A stretch of DNA of 64,000 bases. It comes from JACVRM01 sp963839815 (GTDB taxonomy: Bacteria > Actinomycetota > Thermoleophilia > Gaiellales > Gaiellaceae). The notes below the pieces were generated by a model. It did not search any database, was not told the DNA's origin, and saw only the letters and a list, made by a program, of their open reading frames with translations. Below, piece by piece: positions 31,916 to 39,266 of the stretch (position 1 is its first letter; every line of letters begins with the position of its first letter). Position numbers and translations under genes: made by a program. The stretch is taken from positions 1 through 64,000 of the forward strand of contig CAWIWF010000007.1 in assembly GCA_963839815.1 (NCBI GenBank), written 5' to 3'.

Positions 31916-32389
31916 ATGACACCCACCACGCTCGTAGCCGATCCCGTCGCGCTCGCAAATCGACTGCGGCCGGTCCTGCTCCGGCTCAACCGGGAGCTGC
32001 GGCGCGAGGGAGCCGCGCTCGGCATCACCGGCGGCCAGGCGACGCTGCTCTGGCTGATCAGCCGCTCGCCGGGCGTCGGCGTCAACGAGCTCGCGGCACG
32101 CGAAGGCATCTCCGCAGCGGGCATGTCGGGGCACGTCGACCGCCTGCAGGCGGCGGGCTTCCTCACCCGCGTCCGCTCGACCGACGACCGCCGCCGCGTC
32201 GGGCTCGAGTTGACGGAGGAGGGACTGCGGGTGCTTCGGGCCGTTCGGCGCCGGCGCACGGAGTGGCTCGCTCAGCGGCTCGGCGGGCTGGCACCCGGCG
32301 AGCTCGAGATGCTCGAGGCGGCTGTCGCGCCGCTCACACGGCTGCTCGAGGACTCGCCGCCGGGCCCCGAGGGGGAGGTTCGGGCGTGA
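31916..32389 (+). CDS. MarR-family transcriptional regulator
   Basis: A 157-residue winged-helix repressor. It begins PTTLVADPVALANRLRPVLL, with the DNA-recognition part GVGVNELAAREGISAAGMSG HVDRLQ and the wing VRSTDDRRRVGLELTEEG. MarR proteins bind as dimers to palindromes and release on binding a small phenolic or drug-like ligand. ATG at 31916 is preferred over 31889 because the operator-like repeats cover the bases between them. The stop overlaps the MFS start (GTGA), so the pair is a self-regulated efflux unit. Confidence 0.88.
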   Translation: MTPTTLVADPVALANRLRPVLLRLNRELRREGAALGITGGQATLLWLISRSPGVGVNELAAREGISAAGMSGHVDRLQAAGFLTRVRSTDDRRRVGLELTEEGLRVLRAVRRRRTEWLAQRLGGLAPGELEMLEAAVAPLTRLLEDSPPGPEGEVRA

Positions 32390-33648
32390 GCCCGATTCGC
32401 GCCGTGGGGGCGCGCACGTTCACGAGCCTGCGGCTGCACCGCAACTACAGGCTCTTCTTCAGCGGCCAGATCGTGTCGCTGTCCGGCACGTGGATGCAGA
32501 ACACCGCGCTGGCGTGGTTCGTGGTGGAGCTCACCCACTCGCCCGTGGCTGTCGGCGTGCTCGCGTTCTGCCGCTTCGTCCCGTTCAGCGTCTTCGGCCT
32601 CCTCGCCGGCGTGCTGGCCGACCGCTTCGACAACCGGCGCCTGGTGATGTCCACGCAGGCGCTCTCGATGGTCGTGTCGGTCGCGCTCGCCGCGCTCGCT
32701 TTCTCGGGGCACGCCGAGGTCTGGCATGCCTACGTTCTCGCCGCGCTCGGCGGGACGGCGCTCGTCTTCGACGCGCCCGGCCGCCATGCGCTGACATTCC
32801 AGATGGTCGGGCGCGAGGAGCTGCCGAATGCCGTGGCGCTGAACGCCAGCCTCTTCAACGCATCGCGGGTCATCGGCCCCGCGCTCGGCGGGCTCGCGAT
32901 CGCTGCGTGGGGCGTGGGGATCTGCTTCGCGCTCAACGCGATCAGCTTCCTGGCCGTCCTCACCGCGCTCGCGCTCATGCGGACGCACGAGCTGGTGGCG
33001 ATCGACCGGCGCGAGCGTCCGACCCTGCTCCGCGGGGTGCGCGAAGGGCTCCGGTATGTCGCCGAGACACCGCGCCTGCGGGCGGTGCTCCTGATGACGG
33101 TCGTGCTCAGCACGGTCGGCTTCAACTTCCACGTGCTCGTTCCGGTGCTCGCCGCTGACACGCTCGACGTCGGAGCGAGCGTCTTCGGTCTGCTGTCGGC
33201 TGCGTTCGGCGCCGGCGCGGTCGTGGGGGCCCTTGCGACCGCGGCGCTCGGCCGGCCGAGCTTCAAGGTGCTGCTCACCGGGACGGCCGGCTTCAGCGTG
33301 GCGCTGCTGGTACTCGCCGCCCAGACGACCGTGCTCGCGTGCTCGGTGCTCCTCTTCTGCACGGGCTTCTGCTTCACGCTCTGGATGTCGAACACCCAGT
33401 CGATCCTGCAGCTGACCGCGCCCGATCACCTGCGCGGACGGGTGCTGAGCATCTTCCTCCTGGCCTTCGGCGGCCTCGCCCCCTTCGGCGGCCTCCTCGC
33501 AGGCTGGCTGGCAGACGTCGGGGGCACCGAGCTCGCCTTCTCGGTCGGAGGGGTGTCCGGCGTGCTCATGACCGCCTATGGGCTGCACACGCTCCGCCGC
33601 GGGAGCTTTGCGCCCGCGCCCCTCCTCGCCCCGGCCCCGCCCCCCTAG
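32386..33648 (+). CDS. MFS transporter, EntS/DHA3-like
   Basis: A 420-residue major-facilitator protein with about 12 membrane segments. The N-terminal NYRLFFSGQIVSLSGTWMQN and the cytoplasmic loop GVLADRFDNRRLVMST (the MFS motif A) mark the DHA3/enterobactin-exporter branch. GLNAISF-like FALNAISFLAVL and APDHLRGRVLSIFLLAFGG are also typical. It probably exports the ligand sensed by the MarR protein with which it is coupled. The last bases (CTAG) are shared with the converging P1 peptidase stop. Confidence 0.9.
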   Translation: MSPIRAVGARTFTSLRLHRNYRLFFSGQIVSLSGTWMQNTALAWFVVELTHSPVAVGVLAFCRFVPFSVFGLLAGVLADRFDNRRLVMSTQALSMVVSVALAALAFSGHAEVWHAYVLAALGGTALVFDAPGRHALTFQMVGREELPNAVALNASLFNASRVIGPALGGLAIAAWGVGICFALNAISFLAVLTALALMRTHELVAIDRRERPTLLRGVREGLRYVAETPRLRAVLLMTVVLSTVGFNFHVLVPVLAADTLDVGASVFGLLSAAFGAGAVVGALATAALGRPSFKVLLTGTAGFSVALLVLAAQTTVLACSVLLFCTGFCFTLWMSNTQSILQLTAPDHLRGRVLSIFLLAFGGLAPFGGLLAGWLADVGGTELAFSVGGVSGVLMTAYGLHTLRRGSFAPAPLLAPAPPP

Positions 33649-34586
33649 TCGGGTACTGAGGCGAGGACGGCGTCCCAGGCGACCTCGGACGCGATGACTG
33701 CGAGCGTGACCGGGTCGAGCTCGTCCTCGATCTCGCCGGTCGTGACCGCGTAGAGCACGTCGCCGTCGGCGAGGCTCTGGAAGGGCTGGATCGCCCGTGC
33801 CATCGAGGAGTGCACCTGGCGGCCGAGCTGCTGCAACGCGCGGCGGTCCAGCGCGTGGTTCGTGACGACCACGGTCAGCGTCGTGTTCCCCGGCGGGACG
33901 CGTGGCAGCCGCTCCTCGATGCCGTCGAGGAGGCGCGTGCGCGTGCCGGTGCCGTGATTCACGTGGCCGCGCACCACTGCCCCCTCACGGTCGACGATCG
34001 CACCGACGGCGTTCACGACTGTGAAGACGGCCACGCGCGTACGTCCGACCTGGCGGAACGCGCCGCCTTGGCCCGACGGCTCGCCGCGCTCGAGCCCGAA
34101 CGTCTTGCCCACCGTCGCCGAGCGGCCCGCGCCGCGGGCGCCGAGCGGGAACACACCCTCCTGCGCTGCTCGGAGCGCTGCCCGGCCCAGGTCGCGATCC
34201 GGGTACACGGCCGTGTCCCGCGGGCCCCAGTCGAAGATGATCGCGCCGGAGACGAGCGGGATCTCCGTCCAGCCGGTGGCGTAGTCGCGCAGGGCGAAGA
34301 TCTCGGCGGCCACGCCGGTGGCCGCCTCGAGCCCGTACAGCGAGCCACCGGCCAGGCAGATGGCGTGCACCCACTCGAGGCCGCCGATGGTGCCCGGCGA
34401 GCCGCCGCGCACGTCGACGGCGCACGCCGCGCCCTCCGGCAGGAAGCTGAAGACCGTGCAGCCGGTGGGACCCTCGTCGTACTCAGCGATGCCGATTCGC
34501 ATCCCGGGGAGGTCGAAGCGGAGCTCCGGCCCAGCGCGGCCGGTTCGCGGCTCGAGCGAGGCCGAGTCGTTCGTCAGCCTGGTCAC
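33645..34586 (-). CDS. P1-family peptidase (DmpA/beta-aminopeptidase type)
   Basis: A 313-residue Ntn-type hydrolase of the DmpA/L-aminopeptidase family, made as a proenzyme that cleaves itself. Seen are RIGIAEYDEGPTGCTVFSFL, GGSPGTIGGLEWVHAICLAG, GGSLYGLEAATGVAAEI and the self-cleavage/catalytic region PPGNTTLTVVVTNHALDRRA. It ends with FQSLADGDVLYAVTTGE. Substrates are small N-terminal amino-acid amides or beta-peptides. The GTG start at 34586 is the only one upstream of the family's first strand. No signal peptide. Confidence 0.85.
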   Translation of the reverse strand: MTRLTNDSASLEPRTGRAGPELRFDLPGMRIGIAEYDEGPTGCTVFSFLPEGAACAVDVRGGSPGTIGGLEWVHAICLAGGSLYGLEAATGVAAEIFALRDYATGWTEIPLVSGAIIFDWGPRDTAVYPDRDLGRAALRAAQEGVFPLGARGAGRSATVGKTFGLERGEPSGQGGAFRQVGRTRVAVFTVVNAVGAIVDREGAVVRGHVNHGTGTRTRLLDGIEERLPRVPPGNTTLTVVVTNHALDRRALQQLGRQVHSSMARAIQPFQSLADGDVLYAVTTGEIEDELDPVTLAVIASEVAWDAVLASVPD

Positions 34587-34665
34587 CGGTCGCGGACTCT
34601 ACGCCACGCTTGCCGAGCGACCCTCGGCGCGAGAAGGTCGTCGGATACGACACGGAGGAGGCGTG

Positions 34666-34971
34666 ATGGCCGAGGTCATGAAGATGCGCTGGGACGGCGT
34701 GACGCCCGCGCAGTACGACGAGCTCCGCTCGCTCGTGCGCTGGGAGAGCGACCATCCGGAGGGCGCGGTCTTCCACGTCGCGTGGTTCGCCGGCGACGGG
34801 ATCAGGGTGATGGACGTCTGGGACTCTCAGGAGCAGTTCGAGCGGTTCCTACAGGACCGGCTGATGCCGGCCATTCAGCAGGTCGGCGTGGAGGGCCAGC
34901 CGGACATCGCCTGGTTCGACGCACATGCGGTGTACAACCCGCAGGCGCTGCTCGCGGGCGCGCGCCCCTAG
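34666..34971 (+). CDS. Small ABM-like protein (101 aa)
   Basis: ATG at 34666 follows a strong GGAGGAGG site. The 101-residue sequence (MKMRWDGVTPAQYDELRSLV, GAVFHVAWFAGDGIRVMDVW DS, EQFERFLQDRLMPAIQQVG) has the pattern of a dimeric alpha/beta-barrel, as in antibiotic-biosynthesis-monooxygenase-like proteins. It lacks recognisable catalytic residues and its role is unknown. It is divergent from the P1 peptidase. A similar fold is predicted for the gene at 58783. Confidence 0.65.
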   Translation: MAEVMKMRWDGVTPAQYDELRSLVRWESDHPEGAVFHVAWFAGDGIRVMDVWDSQEQFERFLQDRLMPAIQQVGVEGQPDIAWFDAHAVYNPQALLAGARP

Positions 34972-35014
34972 CCGCCAGCCCCGCGGCGATGGGCCTGCGC
35001 CCACCCTCGCGGGC

Positions 35015-35020
35015 TACAGT
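35015..35020 (+). promoter_or_regulatory. -10 box of bolA (TACAGT)
   Basis: TACAGT ends 6 bases before the bolA ATG at 35027, consistent with a leaderless transcript for the bolA-grx pair. Confidence 0.45.
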
Positions 35021-35026
35021 GACCGC

Positions 35027-35257
35027 ATGTCCGTCGAACGGCTGCGCAGCCTGCTCGAGCAAACCTTTCCGGAGGCCTCGGACCTGTCGGTCGTCGACCG
35101 CACGGGTGGGGGAGATCACTTCCTTGTCACTGTGGCGAGCAACCGCTTCGCCGGGCTCTCGCTCGTCGAGCAGCACCAGCTCGTCTACGGCGCCCTCGAC
35201 GGGCCCCTGCACGACGGCACCATCCACGAGTTGCGCATCAAGACGAAAGGGGACTGA
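35027..35257 (+). CDS. BolA-family protein
   Basis: A 76-residue BolA/IbaG-type protein (RLRSLLEQTFPEASDLSVVD, GGGDHFLVTVASNRFAGLSL, VEQHQLVYGALDGPLHDGTI HELRI). It has the conserved histidine region expected to bind an iron-sulfur cluster together with a monothiol glutaredoxin. That partner is encoded next, with TGATG overlap. The pair probably acts in iron-sulfur cluster trafficking. Confidence 0.9.
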   Translation: MSVERLRSLLEQTFPEASDLSVVDRTGGGDHFLVTVASNRFAGLSLVEQHQLVYGALDGPLHDGTIHELRIKTKGD

Positions 35258-35622
35258 TGGAGCTTCGCGACCAGATCCAGCAGCTGATCGAGAACGAGCC
35301 GGTGGCGCTCTTCATGAAGGGGACGCCGGCATTCGTGATGTGCGGCAACTCGGCCCGCGCGCTCGAGGCGCTTCGCAACGCCGGTGCGCCGGTGACCGCT
35401 GTCGACGTGCTGCCCGACCCGCGCTTCCGCCAGGAGCTCAGCTCCCTGTCCGGCTGGCCGACGATCCCGCAGGTGTTCGTGAAGGGCGAGCTGATCGGCG
35501 GCGCCGACATCGTCGAGGAGCTGGCCACGTCGGGCGAGCTAGAGCAGAAGCTGCGGGACGCGCTCGGCGACGATTACCGCGTCGCCCCCGACGAGCGCAC
35601 CGTCGCCCTGGCGGCCTCCTAG
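35257..35622 (+). CDS. Monothiol glutaredoxin, Grx4 type (CGNS active site)
   Basis: A 121-residue monothiol glutaredoxin (IQQLIENEPVALFMKGTPAF, then VMCGNSARALEALRNAG). The typical CGFS site reads CGNS, keeping the single cysteine. The glutathione/cis-proline region GWPTIPQVFVKGELIGGADI and the C-terminal VEELATSGELEQKL follow. A tail of about 18 residues after the fold is extra. With BolA it should assemble or transfer a shared [2Fe-2S] cluster. ATG at 35257 overlaps the bolA stop. Confidence 0.88.
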   Translation: MELRDQIQQLIENEPVALFMKGTPAFVMCGNSARALEALRNAGAPVTAVDVLPDPRFRQELSSLSGWPTIPQVFVKGELIGGADIVEELATSGELEQKLRDALGDDYRVAPDERTVALAAS

Positions 35623-35635
35623 CCTCGGGCCGGTC

Positions 35636-36361
35636 TCAGCGCCCGACGAAGAGGGTGATCTGCGTTAGCACCTCGGCCGGCGAGCCGGCTGCCGGTTCCT
35701 GATCGACGACCTCGCCGACCTCCTCGGCGGAGGGCGCCGCGGTCTCCCTGGTCAGGCAGGTGAAGTTCGCCTCGCGGCACCGGGCGCGCGCGTCGGCAGC
35801 GGCAGGGCCGGTGACGTCGGGGATCTCACCGGTCGGCCTCGACGCGGGCCCCAGCGAGACATTGAGGCGGACGGGGCTACCCTCGGCGAGCTCGGTGCCC
35901 GGGTCGGGATTCTGGGCGACGACCGTGCCGCGCGGCTCGTCGGACGGCACCGGGAACGTGTCGGCGACGAGCCCGACGTCGTCGACGGCCGCCCCCGCGC
36001 CGACGTGATCCTGTCCGATCGCATCCGGGACGCTGACCTGTTCTGGAGCCGTCGTGACGGTGGTCGTCGCGGCCTCCGTCTCGGTCTCGACGTCGGGCTC
36101 CGTCTCGGTCTCCACCGTCACCGTGGTGGTCGGCCTGGCATCCGTGCGCCCGTCCTCATCGTCGCCGCCGAGGAAGAGAAGGGCGAGGACACCGCCGAGC
36201 ACGACGACGCCGAGCAACCCGAGCAGCCACCAGCTCTCGCGCCACCACGGCGGCGGGCGCTGCGGCCCCTCGGGCGACCGCTCCTCGATCACCTCGGTGC
36301 GCCGTTCGTACGGCTCTCCGGGCGGGCGAGGATCGCGTGGCTCGATCGGCTCGCGACCCAT
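35636..36361 (-). CDS. Membrane-anchored protein with two PASTA domains
   Basis: A 241-residue protein. The Pro/Arg/Glu-rich cytoplasmic N-terminus is followed by one helix (WWLLGLLGVVVLGGVLALLFL, about residues 45-65), a Thr/Glu linker (TTTVTVETETEPDVETETEA), then two PASTA repeats (VSVPDAIGQDHVGAGAAVDD..., EIPDVTGPAAADARARCREA NF). PASTA domains bind peptidoglycan fragments or lipid II. Usually they are attached to Ser/Thr kinases or PBPs; here no kinase domain is present. Role in wall sensing is inferred. Confidence 0.8.
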   Translation of the reverse strand: MGREPIEPRDPRPPGEPYERRTEVIEERSPEGPQRPPPWWRESWWLLGLLGVVVLGGVLALLFLGGDDEDGRTDARPTTTVTVETETEPDVETETEAATTTVTTAPEQVSVPDAIGQDHVGAGAAVDDVGLVADTFPVPSDEPRGTVVAQNPDPGTELAEGSPVRLNVSLGPASRPTGEIPDVTGPAAADARARCREANFTCLTRETAAPSAEEVGEVVDQEPAAGSPAEVLTQITLFVGR

Positions 36362-36735
36362 GCTCGGCTCGTGCCCGTCCGGGCCGATCCCTAACCGCCC
36401 ACTCCGCGCCGAGGGCCGAAGGCGGTCAGCGGGCGCGTAGCCGCCGTCCGCTCCTCACCAGGGGTCGGGTCGGCCTGACGACGTGCTCTCGGTGGGTGCC
36501 GGACGACCACTCGCCGGGTGCATGAGGGGCCTCGTCGGGGGCAGTCGTCCGTTATCGGGGGCAGAGGGCTCCCGGCTTCCCAGCCGGCCGCAAGCCGGGT
36601 TGCTGCGGCGCCTGCGGATGACGGCGGTGCCCCGTGTCTGCAGATCCTGAGGAGTCCGTTTCCTCGCTGCGCTTTACGGAGACCGTGTCGAAGTGGTAAG
36701 CAACCACTTCCGAGTCTCGTGAGAGAGGAGTCTGG
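36362..36735. promoter_or_regulatory. Leader and operator region of the sugar ABC operon
   Basis: There is no gene in this 374-base gap. A stem of 8 bp (36571-36578 with 36592-36599) forms a hairpin. Nearer the gene, a perfect palindrome with 8-bp arms (36690-36697 and 36703-36710, AAGTGGT core) resembles a LacI- or ROK-type repressor site. GAGAGAGGAG at about 36722-36731 is the ribosome site for GTG 36736. No regulator gene is adjacent. Confidence 0.5.
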
Positions 36736-37956
36736 GTGGCCGAGGTCTCGTTCGACCAGGTAAGCAAGATCTACGCCGACGGCACCCGCGCGGTCGACAG
36801 GATCGACCTGGGGATCGAGGACGGGGAGTTCATGGTGCTCGTCGGCCCGTCGGGTTGCGGCAAGACCACCGCGCTGCGGATGGTCGCCGGACTCGAGGAC
36901 ATCTCGGAGGGTGTGGTGCGGATCGGGGAACGCGTCGTCAACAACCTGCCGGCGCGGGATCGCGACATCGCGATGGTGTTCCAGAGCTATGCGCTCTATC
37001 CACACCTGTCCGTCTACGACAACATCGCCTTCAGCCTCAAGCTGCAGAAGGTCTCGAAGGACGAGATCGAGAAGCGGGTCGTCGACGCGGCCCGGATCCT
37101 GGATCTCGAGCCGTTCCTGAAGCGGAAGCCGCGCGCCCTGTCGGGCGGCCAGCGGCAGCGCGTGGCCATGGGCCGCGCCATCGTCCGCCAGCCGCAGGCG
37201 TTCCTCATGGACGAGCCGCTCTCGAACCTCGATGCGAAGCTGCGCGTGCAGATGCGCGCCGAGATCAGCGGCCTGCAGCGCGACCTCGGCGTCACCACCC
37301 TCTACGTCACGCACGACCAGACCGAGGCGATGACGATGGGTGACCGCGTTGCGGTGATGCGAAAGGGCGAGATCCAGCAGGTGGACTCGCCCCAGGAGCT
37401 CTACGACCGCCCGGTCAACCTCTTCGTCGGAGGGTTCATCGGCAGCCCGGCCATGAACCTGCTCGAGGGGAAGCTGGAGCGCAGCGACGGCGAGCTGGAC
37501 GTGGTGCTCGGCACGCAGCGGCTGCGCCTCGGCGACGAGACGCTCTCCGCGCGCCCTGCTCTGCGGAGCTTCGAAGGACGTCCGGTGATCCTCGGCATCA
37601 GGCCGGAGGACCTGGAGGACGCGGCACTGGCGGCCGACGCCAACGGGTCTCGGCTCACCGGCACGGTCACGCTGCGCGAGGCGCTCGGCGCCGAGATCAT
37701 GGTGCACTTCACGGTCGACGCGCCACCCGCGCTCACGGAGGACGTCCGCGAGCTGGCCCAGGACAGCGGCGACGACAGGGTGGTCGAGGACCGCGAAGGC
37801 GCCCGGCAGACCACCATGGTCGGTCGCTTCGGCGCGCGCTCGCGCGTCAAGCCGCGCGAGGACATCGAGGTCGCGGTCGACACCCGCGCCCTGCACTTCT
37901 TCGACGCCGAGAGCGGTCTCGGCATCTACGACGACCAGGCGAAAGGAGCCGCATGA
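36736..37956 (+). CDS. Carbohydrate ABC importer ATPase (MalK/UgpC type)
   Basis: A 406-residue ATPase subunit of a CUT1-family sugar importer. Walker A is GPSGCGKTTALRMVAGL (residues about 37-53), the Q loop is MVFQSYALYPH, the signature is LSGGQRQRVAMGRAI, Walker B is FLMDEPLSNLDAKLR, and the H loop is LYVTHDQTEAMT. The C-terminal MalK regulatory/OB domain starts near 240 (GSPAMNLLEGKL, ILGIRPEDLEDA) and is longer than usual, with an acidic insert near residues 335-360. GTG at 36736. The TGA overlaps the binding-protein ATG. It is first in an operon with its own binding protein and permeases. Confidence 0.93.
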   Translation: MAEVSFDQVSKIYADGTRAVDRIDLGIEDGEFMVLVGPSGCGKTTALRMVAGLEDISEGVVRIGERVVNNLPARDRDIAMVFQSYALYPHLSVYDNIAFSLKLQKVSKDEIEKRVVDAARILDLEPFLKRKPRALSGGQRQRVAMGRAIVRQPQAFLMDEPLSNLDAKLRVQMRAEISGLQRDLGVTTLYVTHDQTEAMTMGDRVAVMRKGEIQQVDSPQELYDRPVNLFVGGFIGSPAMNLLEGKLERSDGELDVVLGTQRLRLGDETLSARPALRSFEGRPVILGIRPEDLEDAALAADANGSRLTGTVTLREALGAEIMVHFTVDAPPALTEDVRELAQDSGDDRVVEDREGARQTTMVGRFGARSRVKPREDIEVAVDTRALHFFDAESGLGIYDDQAKGAA

Positions 37957-39263
37957 CCAGCAAGCGCTGGGTCTTCCTGTTGTGCCTCCTCGTGGCCGCC
38001 CTCGTGGCCGGCTGCGGCGGGGATGACGACGACGACGGTGCCGCCGGGACGACCACCGGAGAGCAGGAGCAGGTCTCCGGTTCGGTCTCCGTGATGGGCA
38101 TCTGGGTCGGCGAGGAGCAGAAGTCGTTCCAGGCGGTGATCGACGCCTTCAACCAGGAGCAGCCGGACGTCGAGGTGAAGTACAACCCGGTCGGCGACAA
38201 CCTGCCAACGGTGCTCTCGACAGCAGTCCAGGGCGGCAATCCGCCCGACATGGCCGCGATCGCGCAGCCGGGCCTGATGACGCAGCTCGCGGAGCAGGGA
38301 GAGCTGAAGCCGCTCGACTTCGCGCAGCAGGCGGCCGTCGACAACTTCGGCCAGTCCGTGGTCGACACCGGCTCGGTGGACGGCACGTTCTACGGCCTGA
38401 CCTGGAAAGCCAACAACAAGTCGACGGTCTGGTACAACGTCGCCGCCTTCGAGGACGCGGGCGTCGAGGCACCGGAGACCTGGGAGGACTTCCTCGCCAA
38501 CGCGGAGACGATCAACGCGTCGGGGCTCCCTGCGTACTCGATCGCCGGCGCGGACGGATGGACTCTCACCGACCTGTTCGAGAACATCTACATCCGGACT
38601 GCGGGCCCCGAGAAGTACGACCAGCTCGTCAACCACGAGATCCCCTGGACGGATCCGTCCGTCAAGGAGGCGCTCACGGAGATGGCGAAGGTCTTCGAGA
38701 ACGGGGACAACATCGCCGGCGGCACCTCGGGCGCGCTCCAGACCGACTTCCCGGGCTCGGTCGGGAACGTCTTCGCCGCCACCGCGAAGGCGGCGCAGGT
38801 GATCGAGGGCGACTTCGTCCCGGGCGTCGTCAAGAGCAAGCTCGAGCCCGAGACGGGCTACAACTTCTTCACCTTCCCCTCGATCAACGGCTCCGATCCC
38901 GCGGTGGTGGCGGCGGGGAACCTCTTCGTGACCTTCCGCGACACGCCTGCGGTGCGGGCGTTCGTCGAGTTCCTGACCAGGCCGGAGTCGGCCGAGGTCT
39001 GGGTCGGGCGGGGCGGCTTCGCGTCGCCCAACAAGAACGTCTCCGAGGACGCCTACACGGATCCGCTCCTGCGGGCCACGTCGGGGGCGCTGGCAAACGC
39101 CGAGGTCTTCCGCTTCGACCTCTCCGACCTCGTGCCCTCGGAGTTCGGCGCGACGGTCGGGCAGGGCATGTGGAAGCTGTTCCAGGATCTGCTCAAGAAC
39201 CCGAAGAACGTCGACGGGATCGCGCAGCAGCTCGAGGCCGCGGCGAAGAAGGCATACGGCTAG
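37953..39263 (+). CDS. Sugar-binding lipoprotein of the ABC importer
   Basis: A 436-residue family 1 extracellular solute-binding protein. The lipoprotein signal is VFLLCLLVAALVAGCGG, with lipid-modified Cys near residue 23, followed by an Asp-rich linker. The binding domain shows VSVMGIWVGEEQKSFQAVID AFN, NPPDMAAIAQPGLMTQLAEQ and FYGLTWKANNKSTVWYNVAA F, as in alpha-glucoside/trehalose binding proteins. It delivers substrate to the two permeases downstream. ATG at 37953 overlaps the ATPase stop. The exact sugar cannot be read from sequence. Confidence 0.92.
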   Translation: MTSKRWVFLLCLLVAALVAGCGGDDDDDGAAGTTTGEQEQVSGSVSVMGIWVGEEQKSFQAVIDAFNQEQPDVEVKYNPVGDNLPTVLSTAVQGGNPPDMAAIAQPGLMTQLAEQGELKPLDFAQQAAVDNFGQSVVDTGSVDGTFYGLTWKANNKSTVWYNVAAFEDAGVEAPETWEDFLANAETINASGLPAYSIAGADGWTLTDLFENIYIRTAGPEKYDQLVNHEIPWTDPSVKEALTEMAKVFENGDNIAGGTSGALQTDFPGSVGNVFAATAKAAQVIEGDFVPGVVKSKLEPETGYNFFTFPSINGSDPAVVAAGNLFVTFRDTPAVRAFVEFLTRPESAEVWVGRGGFASPNKNVSEDAYTDPLLRATSGALANAEVFRFDLSDLVPSEFGATVGQGMWKLFQDLLKNPKNVDGIAQQLEAAAKKAYG

Positions 39264-39266
39264 CGC

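Noticed and set aside
36362..36735. Riboswitch in the leader of the sugar ABC operon
   Set aside because: A hairpin and a palindrome are present, but no known riboswitch core could be recognised. Kept as an operator/leader only.
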